In this document: positions 17,647 through 25,313 of the stretch, piece after piece
Layout: every line of letters starts with the position of its first letter
How positions within the stretch are numbered: position 1 is the stretch's first letter
Source of the DNA: Lewinella sp050633125
GTDB taxonomy: Bacteria; Bacteroidota; Bacteroidia; Chitinophagales; Saprospiraceae
Assembly (NCBI RefSeq): GCF_050633125.1
Contig: NZ_JBOEFX010000021.1
Span: 219,986-283,985 of the forward strand
Reading direction: 5' to 3'
Length of the DNA stretch: 64,000 nt
Program-made: the position numbers and the translations under genes
Notes under the pieces: generated by a model
Databases searched by the model: none
What the model was told of the DNA's origin: nothing
What the model saw: only the letters and a program-made list of their open reading frames with translations

Positions 17647-18909
17647 CTACCCCATCCGAAAATAAATACACTTCAAGTACGCTCCTTCCGGAAATCCAAT
17701 CGGGTGATCCACATCATGAAAGCTGCGCTCGAGTTCTGTGAAAGGCTGGCTGGAAGCCCGCACCTCTTGGGTCATCAGCTCGAAGAACTCTTCGGCATTC
17801 ACTCGGCTGGAGCAAGAGGCCAGTACCAGTATTCCACCTTTCGCAACAAGCGGTATAGCCAACTTGGCCAGGCGCGCGTAACTGTGCAAAGCGCCTTCGA
17901 TCTCACTGGCTTTCTTTGCAAACGAAGGCGGATCGACGATCATCAATTCAAATTTTTCACCGGCGTTCCGAAGTTCTTCCAAAGCCTTAAATGCATCTTG
18001 GGCCAATGTGCGAAGCGGCGGGTCTTCAAGATTGAGAAGTGCATTCTTTTTTGCCATTTCCAAAGCTTGGGCGCTGATGTCCAGGCTGGTTACTTCGCGT
18101 GCGCCACCAGCCAAAGCGTGTACAGAAAAACCGCCAGCGTAAGAAAAGACGTCTAAAACACTCTTTCCTTCGGCCAGTTCTCCAATCCGCTTCCGATTGT
18201 GACGATGATCCAGAAAATAGCCGGTTTTGTGCCCTGCAATCACGTTGGCACTGAACCGAATACCATGTTCACGGAAGATGATCTCTGGATTGGGCAATTC
18301 GCCATAAATCACTTGCCCATCGTGCAGTCCTTGCAATGCTGCCTGTTGTTTCTGAACATTCCTGCTCAGTCGCAGCACCAGCGTTTTGGTCTTGCTTTTT
18401 GCCAATAAAAGCTCAAAAAGGTCTTGCAGGTAAGGCAGCCAAATGAGGCTGTACAGTTTCACCACCAGCACATGGTCGTATACATCGGCAATCAAACTGG
18501 GGAGGCCGTCGTTTTCGCCATAGATGAGGCGATAACTGTTGGTGTCCGTCGCCAAAAGTGGGGCACGCTTGGTATATGCGTCGTCAATTTTTTCTTCCAA
18601 CCATGTTCGATCAATATTGGCCGATTGCATATATTGAAGCACCTTGATCCGAATGGGAGAAAAAGGATCATACAGTCCCAACGCTAGAAATTTATTCTTC
18701 TTCTGGTCAAAAATGATGGCAAGGTCACCAGCTTTGCCTTCCTTGTTTTGCTTGGTAATTGAGGCTTCAAACACCCAAGGATGCTGCTTGCGCACCATCC
18801 GTTCCGCCGCAGGCTTGAGCCGGATAGCCAGCCGATCTTGACTTACATTGGGAAGCAGTGGAAATGAGGACAAAGTGATTGGTTTTGTTAAGCTTGTTTT
18901 TCTAGCCAC
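17647..18909 (-). CDS. RlmI-like class I SAM-dependent rRNA cytosine methyltransferase
   Basis: A 420-residue RlmI/YccW-type enzyme. An N-terminal PUA-like domain (residues 28-105, KQHPWVFEASI) is followed by a central EEHAD-like region and a Rossmann methyltransferase domain with SAM motif I VLDVFSYAGGFSVHAL (near 250) and motif IV MIVDPPSFAKK (near 325). RlmI methylates C5 of a cytosine in 23S rRNA; the exact site here is unproven. Two basic residues follow the initiator Met, and the homologous core starts near residue 25, so an internal start is possible but less likely. A TTTG-N22-TACTTTTG promoter lies upstream. Confidence 0.85.
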   Translation of the reverse strand: MARKTSLTKPITLSSFPLLPNVSQDRLAIRLKPAAERMVRKQHPWVFEASITKQNKEGKAGDLAIIFDQKKNKFLALGLYDPFSPIRIKVLQYMQSANIDRTWLEEKIDDAYTKRAPLLATDTNSYRLIYGENDGLPSLIADVYDHVLVVKLYSLIWLPYLQDLFELLLAKSKTKTLVLRLSRNVQKQQAALQGLHDGQVIYGELPNPEIIFREHGIRFSANVIAGHKTGYFLDHRHNRKRIGELAEGKSVLDVFSYAGGFSVHALAGGAREVTSLDISAQALEMAKKNALLNLEDPPLRTLAQDAFKALEELRNAGEKFELMIVDPPSFAKKASEIEGALHSYARLAKLAIPLVAKGGILVLASCSSRVNAEEFFELMTQEVRASSQPFTELERSFHDVDHPIGFPEGAYLKCIYFRMG

Positions 18910-18967
18910 AGAGGCACAGAGACACGGAGCTTTAAAGAGGATTTTTTAAATAATCCCAACTAATTCA

Positions 18968-19001
18968 CAAAAGTAGGCAGAGAATTTTGAATTAGGGCAA
19001 A
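18968..19001 (-). promoter_or_regulatory. Promoter candidate for the RlmI-like gene
   Basis: On the minus strand, TTTG (18998-19001) is followed after 22 bases by TACTTTTG (18968-18975), matching the Bacteroidota TAnnTTTG -7 element. The predicted leader is about 50 nt. The spacing is at the long end. Confidence 0.45.
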
Positions 19002-19113
19002 CGCATCAAAAATAGAGGACCTCACAAAAGCAATACGCTCTATCGTTATCGAAAACTCGACTTGGATGGATGCTTTTCGCGAGAGGCAATGCCCTACTTA
19101 GTAGCGAATCTTC

Positions 19114-20748
19114 TCACAACGTCTTCCCCAAAATCGCCTGTGCCGTCACCCGTGCCGTAACCACACAACCTCCCAGAAAGGTGCCCTCCAGCGAACGGTG
19201 CCCATGCATCCCGCCACCGCCAAATCCTGCCGCTTCGCCAATAGCATACAACCCCGGAATGGGTGCTTGCTGACCAGCGCCATCAGGCTTCTGTAGCACT
19301 CGGCCACTCAGATCCGTTTGGATACCGCCAAGACTTTTCCGAGAAAGAATAAACTCCCTGATAGCCACAAAAGGCCCTTTTTTAGGGTCGCCAATTTTGG
19401 CCATATTGCTGGTGCGGGCCTTGTCACCGCGCCACTGCCGGGCATGCTGAATACGTTGCTGCTGCTTGTCGCGGTAAGGCGGTCCTTGGTCAATACTACC
19501 GTCATAGGCAGCTACAGCGGCTTTTACATCCTGTAGCTGTACTGCATCCGTGCCTTGCAGGGCATTCATTTTATCTACAAGCTCTTCCAAGGTGTCGGCA
19601 ACGAGTACATCCTCACAGTCGGTGATCATCTTATCGACGAGTTCCTTGTTGCCCAGCAAAACGGTCTTGATGACTTTGAGGAATTTTTTATTCCTAAAGG
19701 CCGGATTGTGCTCCGAGCCCGAAATGGCAAACTCCTTCAGCATGATCCCGTAGTTGAGCACCTGCCACGAGTATTTTTCTTCTTCCTCGCAAATACGTTC
19801 TACGAGGTAGCGAGTATCGTAGGCGGTCACCAGCGGCTCTGGCCCCATACGCTCGCCCCGATAGTTGAGCCAAAGGGCCGTTTTGCAGGGGACAAGGCTG
19901 AGACCGTGATCTTTTTTGCGAGGCGCATAATGCCGAATACCCGCTGCATAATTCCACTGCTTATCCAGGTTCACGACATTGCCATCAATAGCCGCAGTAG
20001 CATCATGCAAGTCGCCAAGGGCGTATTTGTGAGCACCATTGAGGATAACCTCCGGTGGTTTGCCCCAGGTAGGGTACCAGTTTTGTTTTATTTTTTCGAT
20101 GTTGCCGTTGATGCCGCCGGTTGCCACAATCACCGTTTCCGCTACAGCGGCAAACTCCGTGTCTTTGCCCTCGAGTTGGCCATGTACGCCCTGTACGCCT
20201 TCGCTGTTACCCAAGAGTTCCAGCACGCGATGCTCGTAATGGATGCTCAAAAGCTTGTTGTTACTATGCCCCAAAAGCTTGCGCTTAAAAACCTGTACGA
20301 GCTCCCAACCCGTGCCCCATACCATATGAAAGCGGGGAACAGAGTTGCCATCATCGTTCAGGCCGCGTTCTACCCAGTTGAGTACCCGGAAAAAGTCAAT
20401 ACCGTTTTTTCTCAACCAGTGATAACCGTGATCGGTGCACAGGTGCAGGTACTGATCGGCCCATTGCTTGCCCCAGTATTCATCTGCCGCAAAATCAGCA
20501 AAATTGTACCAATCTTGCTTAGCTAACTCAATACTGTCTTTGATGCCATTGCGGCGCTGGTGTTTGGTGTCTACGAAAAACATGCCTCCAAAGGCCCATT
20601 TGGCGAGCCCTCCCAGCTCATGCTCCACATCTCGGTCCAGCATCAGCACTCGCTTACCGGCGTCAAGCAATTCGATAGCTGCAATGATCCCGGCAATACC
20701 GGCACCAACAATAATAACATCCGACTGATAATGAAGCGTAGAGGACAT
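19114..20748 (-). CDS. FAD-binding dehydrogenase (fumarate reductase/ketosteroid dehydrogenase family)
   Basis: A 544-residue flavoprotein. The N-terminal dinucleotide-binding motif GAGIAGIIAA lies at residues 16-25 and ends with the acidic MLDRD. The middle has the FAD_binding_2-type capping region, and the C-terminus carries the GLYAIGEAAGFGGGGMHGHR motif that contacts FAD, followed by LEGTFLGGCVVTAR. It probably dehydrogenates or reduces an unsaturated organic substrate in the cytoplasm; the substrate is not readable. No signal peptide is present, unlike periplasmic flavocytochromes. It is monocistronic here and divergent from the DUF3137 gene. Confidence 0.87.
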   Translation of the reverse strand: MSSTLHYQSDVIIVGAGIAGIIAAIELLDAGKRVLMLDRDVEHELGGLAKWAFGGMFFVDTKHQRRNGIKDSIELAKQDWYNFADFAADEYWGKQWADQYLHLCTDHGYHWLRKNGIDFFRVLNWVERGLNDDGNSVPRFHMVWGTGWELVQVFKRKLLGHSNNKLLSIHYEHRVLELLGNSEGVQGVHGQLEGKDTEFAAVAETVIVATGGINGNIEKIKQNWYPTWGKPPEVILNGAHKYALGDLHDATAAIDGNVVNLDKQWNYAAGIRHYAPRKKDHGLSLVPCKTALWLNYRGERMGPEPLVTAYDTRYLVERICEEEEKYSWQVLNYGIMLKEFAISGSEHNPAFRNKKFLKVIKTVLLGNKELVDKMITDCEDVLVADTLEELVDKMNALQGTDAVQLQDVKAAVAAYDGSIDQGPPYRDKQQQRIQHARQWRGDKARTSNMAKIGDPKKGPFVAIREFILSRKSLGGIQTDLSGRVLQKPDGAGQQAPIPGLYAIGEAAGFGGGGMHGHRSLEGTFLGGCVVTARVTAQAILGKTL

Positions 20749-20910
20749 AGAAAGGGCAGATTTGCTGCCAATATCGCAAATTTCAGTAAGAAGGGCTCGC
20801 TAGATTTTGGGCAACGTCTTTCTACACGCTACCCAAGGGGCCCCGCATCTCTCTACAACTTTAACCTTTAAGCTAAAGTCCAGCTAATTATTTCTTATTT
20901 TGCCACTCTT

Positions 20911-21846
20911 ATGGAGTTGATCAACTTGGATTCGTTTCGGCGCTATTACAATACGCACATTTTTCCAGAGCTGCAGCGCACCGAGCGCCTGCGTAAGCGA
21001 CTGCTTACCCTTATTTTTCTTTCGGCGCTCATTATCTTCCTCATCCTAACTATCTCGGCCTATCTGGGGGTGGTTTTGATCTCGTTGTTTCTCATTATGC
21101 CCATTACCTTCTACATCTTTTACCTAGCGTATCAGATTCAGAAATTTCGGCAAACCTTTAAACCGCGGATAGTAGGACTAATCCTCGATTTTATGAATGA
21201 GCAGCTCAATTTCACCAACCTGAGCTACGATCCGCGCCAGATGATCCCCAAGCTGCTATTTCAGCAGAGCAATATTTTTGCGACTCCTGCCCAATATTAC
21301 CAGGGCGAAGACTTCATCAAAGGCATGGTAGGTGAAATGCCCTTCGCGCTTTCCGAGCTGGTTGTGCGCGACATGTCTAGCATGACCAACAAGCTGCAAG
21401 ATGTATTTGAAGGCGTTTTTCTACACGCCATCTTTGCCGAAGAGGATACCGAAGGCACTATCGTGGTTTGGCCCCGCCGCCGCAAGCACTACCTGACCCG
21501 CAGTATCAAAGAATTCAATTTCCAGGGCGGTGTAAACGTAGATCACGAAATCAACGACCCCTTTTTTCATGAACAATTCCTGGTCTACGCCACCGAAGAC
21601 ACCCACGTACAGGGTATCCTGTCGGAGCCTATGCAAGATGCCCTCTCGCGTTACGTGGAGATTACCGGAAAAGACATTTACCTCTCCTTTATAGACCGCA
21701 ATATTTTTGCCGCCATCAGTGAAGAGCGTGATTTGCTAGAGCCCAGCATCTTTACGTCCAATATCAACTTCGACCTCATCCGAGAATTCTATTTCGATAT
21801 CATGCTGGTACTGAAAATCGTCGAAGATTTTGATCAGACGCATTAA
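20911..21846 (+). CDS. DUF3137 membrane protein
   Basis: A 311-residue protein. The N-terminus is cytosolic and basic, two adjacent TM helices lie at about 32-78 (LTLIFLSALIIFLILTISAY and the following VVLISLFLIMPITFYIF), and a soluble domain fills the rest with an FEGVFLHAIFAEEDTEGTIVV pattern typical of DUF3137/galanin-like proteins. The function of the family is unknown. It stands alone, followed by a long repeat-rich gene-free region. Confidence 0.75.
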   Translation: MELINLDSFRRYYNTHIFPELQRTERLRKRLLTLIFLSALIIFLILTISAYLGVVLISLFLIMPITFYIFYLAYQIQKFRQTFKPRIVGLILDFMNEQLNFTNLSYDPRQMIPKLLFQQSNIFATPAQYYQGEDFIKGMVGEMPFALSELVVRDMSSMTNKLQDVFEGVFLHAIFAEEDTEGTIVVWPRRRKHYLTRSIKEFNFQGGVNVDHEINDPFFHEQFLVYATEDTHVQGILSEPMQDALSRYVEITGKDIYLSFIDRNIFAAISEERDLLEPSIFTSNINFDLIREFYFDIMLVLKIVEDFDQTH

Positions 21847-21860
21847 ATATTCTATCTTTT

Positions 21861-21964
21861 TGGGGTCATGCCGGTAGGTGCGTTGCTTTGCAAACACCCC
21901 TACGGCACCAGGCTGTCCAGTCGCTGCCACTCCTTTCCATCCTTCGCCCTGCTCCTCCGTCCGC
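21861..21964. repeat. Dispersed GC-rich repeat, copy A
   Basis: It starts with TGGGGTC and an inverted pair (GCCGGTAGGTGCGTTGC against GCAAACACCCCTACGGC). It then continues ACGGCACCAGGC (21902-21913), GTCGCTGCC and a C/T-rich CCTTCGCCC..CTCCG end. The same order of blocks occurs at the right edge of the window (63874-64000), with different bases in the stem arms, so structure is kept while sequence varies. Confidence 0.6.
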
Positions 21965-22026
21965 CTTGCTTCAGGCTCCGCCTTACGCACTGCTGTTGCA
22001 CTTACTTACGGGCCTGTCCCCGTCCA

Positions 22027-22166
22027 TGTGTCCCGCTGGCGGGGTCAACTCGCAGAGTTGGGGGCACACCACAACAGGAACCAATTCAGAGAATTGAGGG
22101 AAGGATCAGCCTCTTACTTAGAATTTTGACAGCGTTTATACCCTCTTCGGAGGAGGTTACACCTCC
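22027..22166. repeat. Series of short perfect hairpins
   Basis: Consecutive mini-hairpins: CCCGC/GCGGG (22032-22043), CAACTC/GAGTTG (22046-22060), CAATTC/GAATTG (22082-22096), CCTC-TTCG-GAGG (22142-22153) and GGAGGT/ACCTCC (22152-22166). The first two are enclosed by GTGT..ACAC, giving a possible three-way junction. The arms differ from one hairpin to the next, so this is not a simple sequence repeat. Confidence 0.55.
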
Positions 22167-22234
22167 GTGCGCTCGGAGTTCCGCCATTTGTATAAATACA
22201 TTCATGCATTTACATGAAATGACCAAAGGCCAAT

Positions 22235-22397
22235 TATAGTCCTCCAAGTCAGGATTTGTGAAAATATGACGACCCTATTTTTTTTGACCCTCAAGGCGAA
22301 AAACACAGGCATAACCGTAGTTGCAGCGAGTATTTTCAACGCAGCGAGGCGAAAAAATAGCAAGACAGAATTCACAAATCTTGGGTTGGGGACTATA
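22235..22397. mobile_element. MITE-like element with ~29-bp terminal inverted repeats
   Basis: The left end TATAGTCCTCCAAGTC followed by AGGATTTGTGAA faces the right end, whose reverse complement reads TATAGTCCCCAACCCA followed by AGATTTGTGAA. About 24 of 28 positions match, including a perfect TATAGTCC tip and ATTTGTGAA inner block. The 163-bp interior has no coding capacity. TA at both tips fits the TA target duplication of IS630/Tc1-mariner transposases, so it would be a non-autonomous derivative. No second copy or transposase was found in the window. Confidence 0.65.
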
Positions 22398-22615
22398 AAA
22401 GGAAATCCGCTGCCCCTGAGCCGCAGTTTCCTCATCCGGGCCCCGCGCTTCGGCCTCACGGCCTGCGCGGCTATTGCTGTTCTAGTGGTTGAGGGTCGTT
22501 AATGGGGCGAGTTAAATTCGTGAATTTAACCCATCCAATCTCCATCTTATATTTTTCTCAGCTGTATATTGTCTGGTTGTTTTATACCCCCCCCTAAAAC
22601 CATCAATTTTGTATC

Positions 22616-23248
22616 ATGAAAAAATGGCTCAAAATTTCAGCCTTCCTTATACTGCTCGTTGTTATCGTCACGATACTTAATTATCACTATGTAAAACGAC
22701 AAACCGCTACCTCTTTATTTACAAACACCAGTGCCATCCCGCCTCAGAAAGTCGGCCTTGTGCTTGGCACGTCCAAGTATTTAGCCGGTGGGCAGATCAA
22801 CCTTTATTACCACTACAGAATTACAGCAGCGCAGCAACTTTTTGAAGCTGGCAAGGTCCAATTTCTGTTGCTTAGCGGTGATAATGGCACCAAAGAATAC
22901 AACGAGCCGGCGCAAATGAAAGAAGATTTGGTAGCGCTCGGTATTCCGGCAGATCGTATTTACCTGGACTATGCAGGCTTTCGTACCCTCGACTCTGTCG
23001 TACGAGCTAAGGAGATTTTCGGGCAAAAATCCTTTATTTGCATTTCGCAACCCTTTCACGTAGCTCGAGCCATATACATCGGACAGCAACATGGATTAGA
23101 AGTTAGCGGATATGTGGCTCAAGAAGTAAGCTTGGCCTATGGTTATACGGTACTTATCCGAGAATACCTTGCCCGTATGAAGATGCAGCTTGATTTAATA
23201 TTTGGTAAAGCCCCAAAATACTTGGGTGAGAAAATAACGATTGAATAG
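22616..23248 (+). CDS. SanA/YdcF-like DUF218 protein
   Basis: A 210-residue protein anchored by one N-terminal TM helix (residues 5-24). It has the DUF218 pattern: VGLVLGTSKY, then YYHYRITAAQQLFEAGKVQFLLLSG, then YNEPAQMKEDLVALG and the LDYAGFRTLDSVVRAKEIFG block, ending with a CISQPFHVARA motif. SanA-type proteins act in the envelope and affect the permeability barrier to vancomycin in enteric bacteria; the reaction is unknown. It lies five bases before the DinB-like gene, so they form an operon. Confidence 0.87.
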   Translation: MKKWLKISAFLILLVVIVTILNYHYVKRQTATSLFTNTSAIPPQKVGLVLGTSKYLAGGQINLYYHYRITAAQQLFEAGKVQFLLLSGDNGTKEYNEPAQMKEDLVALGIPADRIYLDYAGFRTLDSVVRAKEIFGQKSFICISQPFHVARAIYIGQQHGLEVSGYVAQEVSLAYGYTVLIREYLARMKMQLDLIFGKAPKYLGEKITIE

Positions 23249-23253
23249 ACCTT

Positions 23254-23784
23254 ATGAAATCACAACACGAACTCAGTTATCCCATCGGAACATTTGCGGC
23301 TATCCCTTCCCCTTCTGCCAATATTATTGCTGATTGGCAGCAAATAATAGCCGATTTCCCCAACCAGCTACGCACAGCAACCAGTGGCTTATCCTCCCAA
23401 GAATTAGCCTATCACTATCGCCCCGGAGGCTGGACGATTCGCCAGGTCGTTCACCACTGTGCAGACAGCCATATGAATGCTTTTATTCGTTTCAAGTTGG
23501 CCCTCACCGAGGACAAGCCCTCCATTAAGCCTTACAATGAGGCTGCTTGGGCAGAAATGGCAGACTACCATCTTCCTATCGAGATCTCCCTGGCCATTCT
23601 AGAAGGAATACATACCCGTTGGGTAGCGCTATTAAACGGAATGAAAGAGGATCAATACCAATGTTCTTTTTTTCATCCAGAGCATGGCGCTCCCTTTAGT
23701 TTATTATTAGGCTTGGATAATTACCAATGGCATTGTCGGCACCATTTGGCACACGTGAAGCAAGCAAAAGCATTAAAATTTTAG
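23254..23784 (+). CDS. DinB/YfiT-family putative metal-dependent hydrolase or thiol transferase
   Basis: A 176-residue four-helix-bundle protein of the DinB/YfiT group. The N-terminus YPIGTFAAIPSPS is typical of YfiT. The three metal-binding histidines are visible: H in VVHHCADSHMN (about residue 67) and two in WHCRHHLAHVKQA near the C-terminus. Relatives such as BstA transfer bacillithiol to electrophiles, but the cofactor used here is unknown. It is coupled to the upstream SanA-like gene with a five-base gap. Confidence 0.88.
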   Translation: MKSQHELSYPIGTFAAIPSPSANIIADWQQIIADFPNQLRTATSGLSSQELAYHYRPGGWTIRQVVHHCADSHMNAFIRFKLALTEDKPSIKPYNEAAWAEMADYHLPIEISLAILEGIHTRWVALLNGMKEDQYQCSFFHPEHGAPFSLLLGLDNYQWHCRHHLAHVKQAKALKF

Positions 23785-23906
23785 CAAGGTCAACCAGGGC
23801 AATCCAGAAAAAGGGTTCAGTACCCCGTAAATACGGCAATCGCACCATCGCAATGGTACGATTAGCCCTCCCAGTTATCGCTCCCTGATTTCATCCTACG
23901 AATCTG

Positions 23907-23914
23907 TATCTTTG
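23907..23914 (+). promoter_or_regulatory. -7 element directly before the methyltransferase start (possible leaderless mRNA)
   Basis: TATCTTTG matches TAnnTTTG and ends only four bases before the ATG at 23919. Transcription would then begin at or next to the start codon. No strong -33 box is visible. Confidence 0.45.
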
Positions 23915-23918
23915 TGCG

Positions 23919-25085
23919 ATGGAAGCAATAGAAACCTTTTTGGATCATCTTTCTCAGGCACTCACCAGCCAACAGTTGAGTAAATTAACGCTAAGTAAAA
24001 ACCGTAGTGCTCAATCCGATTTAAAGAATGTCTATGCACGCCTGGTATTAATCAAGGAAGAGCCACACCTTTCCTGCACGCTGCGTTTTGCTACGCGAGA
24101 TGAGACCAAAAATTTCCACCTTACACAAGCTACCGCTGCCATAAACAAATGGCTCACCGAAGATTTTCGCCAAGCCGAGTTATTTACGGTTTCCGAACAG
24201 ACCAGCTTGATGATAAGTAAGAAAGGTAAGGGCTTATTACGCTCCCGTGCTATCGCTACCCGCGAACCCGTTTCATTGAAACACAATCAACAAAAGCAAC
24301 GCCCACTGACAGAACGGCCAAGGCCCTACCTTACCTCGCTGGGCATTGCTGGGCAGGATGGCCAAATTCTACAAAATGGCCGTCGTAAGTTTCGACAAAT
24401 CAATAAGTACATCGAACTTATCAGCCACCTTTTACGGGAACAACCATTATCCAAAGGTGCCCGCATCGTAGATATGGGTTCCGGCAAGGGTTACCTCACC
24501 TTTGGCTTGTATGACTATCTCGTCAATGAAACCCAACTGCCTATTAAAATGACAGGGGTTGAGCTTCGTCCCGATCTAGTGAAGATTTGCAACACCATTG
24601 CTGAGCAAAACAAGTTTCAAGGCTTAGAATTTATCGCAGGTGATATCCATCAGTACCAACCAGATGGCGGTATTGATATGCTCATCGCCCTCCACGCTTG
24701 CGATACCGCCACCGACGAAGCAATAGCCAAAGGTATACGAGCACAAGCCGAACTTATTATCGTAGCTCCTTGCTGCCACAAACAAGTGCGCAAAGCAATG
24801 CAGCCTCCTGTAACACTGCAACCGATGTTACAGCATGGTATTCTTTTAGAACGCCAAGCAGAAATGCTGACCGATGCTATTCGTAGTTTACTATTAGAAG
24901 CGAATGGCTACAAAACCAAAGTGTTTGAATTTATCGGCACCGAGCATACTCCCAAAAATGTAATGATTACGGCCATTAAAAGCCAACCAAGACCTGAAGC
25001 ACTGGAAGAAATCAAAGACCTAAAGTCTCAGTTTGGCATCGAAAGACATCATCTTGAAGACCTTTTGGTTAAAATGACCAACTAA
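23919..25085 (+). CDS. SAM-dependent methyltransferase (Methyltransf_32/GSTCD-like)
   Basis: A 388-residue protein. An N-terminal domain of about 170 residues is followed by a class I methyltransferase domain with motif I IVDMGSGKGYLTFGLYDYL (near 187-205), an acidic ELRPDLV strand end, and the ALHACDTATDEAI and APCCHKQVR motifs characteristic of Methyltransf_32 proteins. The substrate is likely RNA or protein but is not established. It is monocistronic, with a -7 element four bases before the start. Confidence 0.82.
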   Translation: MEAIETFLDHLSQALTSQQLSKLTLSKNRSAQSDLKNVYARLVLIKEEPHLSCTLRFATRDETKNFHLTQATAAINKWLTEDFRQAELFTVSEQTSLMISKKGKGLLRSRAIATREPVSLKHNQQKQRPLTERPRPYLTSLGIAGQDGQILQNGRRKFRQINKYIELISHLLREQPLSKGARIVDMGSGKGYLTFGLYDYLVNETQLPIKMTGVELRPDLVKICNTIAEQNKFQGLEFIAGDIHQYQPDGGIDMLIALHACDTATDEAIAKGIRAQAELIIVAPCCHKQVRKAMQPPVTLQPMLQHGILLERQAEMLTDAIRSLLLEANGYKTKVFEFIGTEHTPKNVMITAIKSQPRPEALEEIKDLKSQFGIERHHLEDLLVKMTN

Positions 25086-25119
25086 ACTCAACAAAGTCAT
25101 TATTTTAGCCTCTACAAGC

Positions 25120-25152
25120 CAACTAGTTTTCATCATTATTACACTAGTTGCC
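25120..25152 (+). terminator. Possible terminator after the Methyltransf_32-like gene
   Basis: CAACTAGT (25120-25127) pairs perfectly with ACTAGTTG (25143-25150) around a 15-base loop, followed by CCCCTTTTCCTTTTTG. The stem is short and the tail is interrupted by C, so it is a weak candidate. Confidence 0.35.
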
Positions 25153-25313
25153 CCTTTTCCTTTTTGAAACCAAGGCTTAAAGCCAACCTCAATACAACCA
25201 AATTTTTTGCTTTACTTGGCTATTTTGCTAAGTAAAAGAATTGTACGGCCCTGGACTCACCCCTCCAGTTGCAGCAGCCGGTAATTTGGGTCATTGATAA
25301 AGGAACAACCACT

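Larger units (their letters stand above)
21847..22615. other. 769-bp gene-free region packed with repeats
   Basis: No reading frame here resembles a protein. From left to right it holds a GC-rich dispersed repeat (21861-21964), a series of short hairpins (22027-22166), a 163-bp MITE-like element (22235-22397), a GC-rich hairpin around GGCCTCACGGCC (near 22450) and a perfect palindrome, GTTAAATTC/GAATTTAAC (22511-22530). It lies between DUF3137 and sanA-like genes on the same strand. Confidence 0.7.

Noticed and set aside
18905..18932. A CACAGAGGCACAGAGACACGG stretch that looks like a repeat unit
   Set aside because: Only one copy was found in the window and it has no palindrome or neighbouring mobile gene, so it cannot be supported as an element here.
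19555..20526. A 323-codon open frame on the plus strand opposite the FAD dehydrogenase
   Set aside because: It lies wholly inside the clearly homologous minus-strand gene, shows no family motif, and its composition mirrors the third-codon-position bias of the real gene.
22266..22502. A 78-codon frame in the repeat-rich gene-free region
   Set aside because: It crosses the MITE interior and its right terminal repeat and has no plausible protein features.
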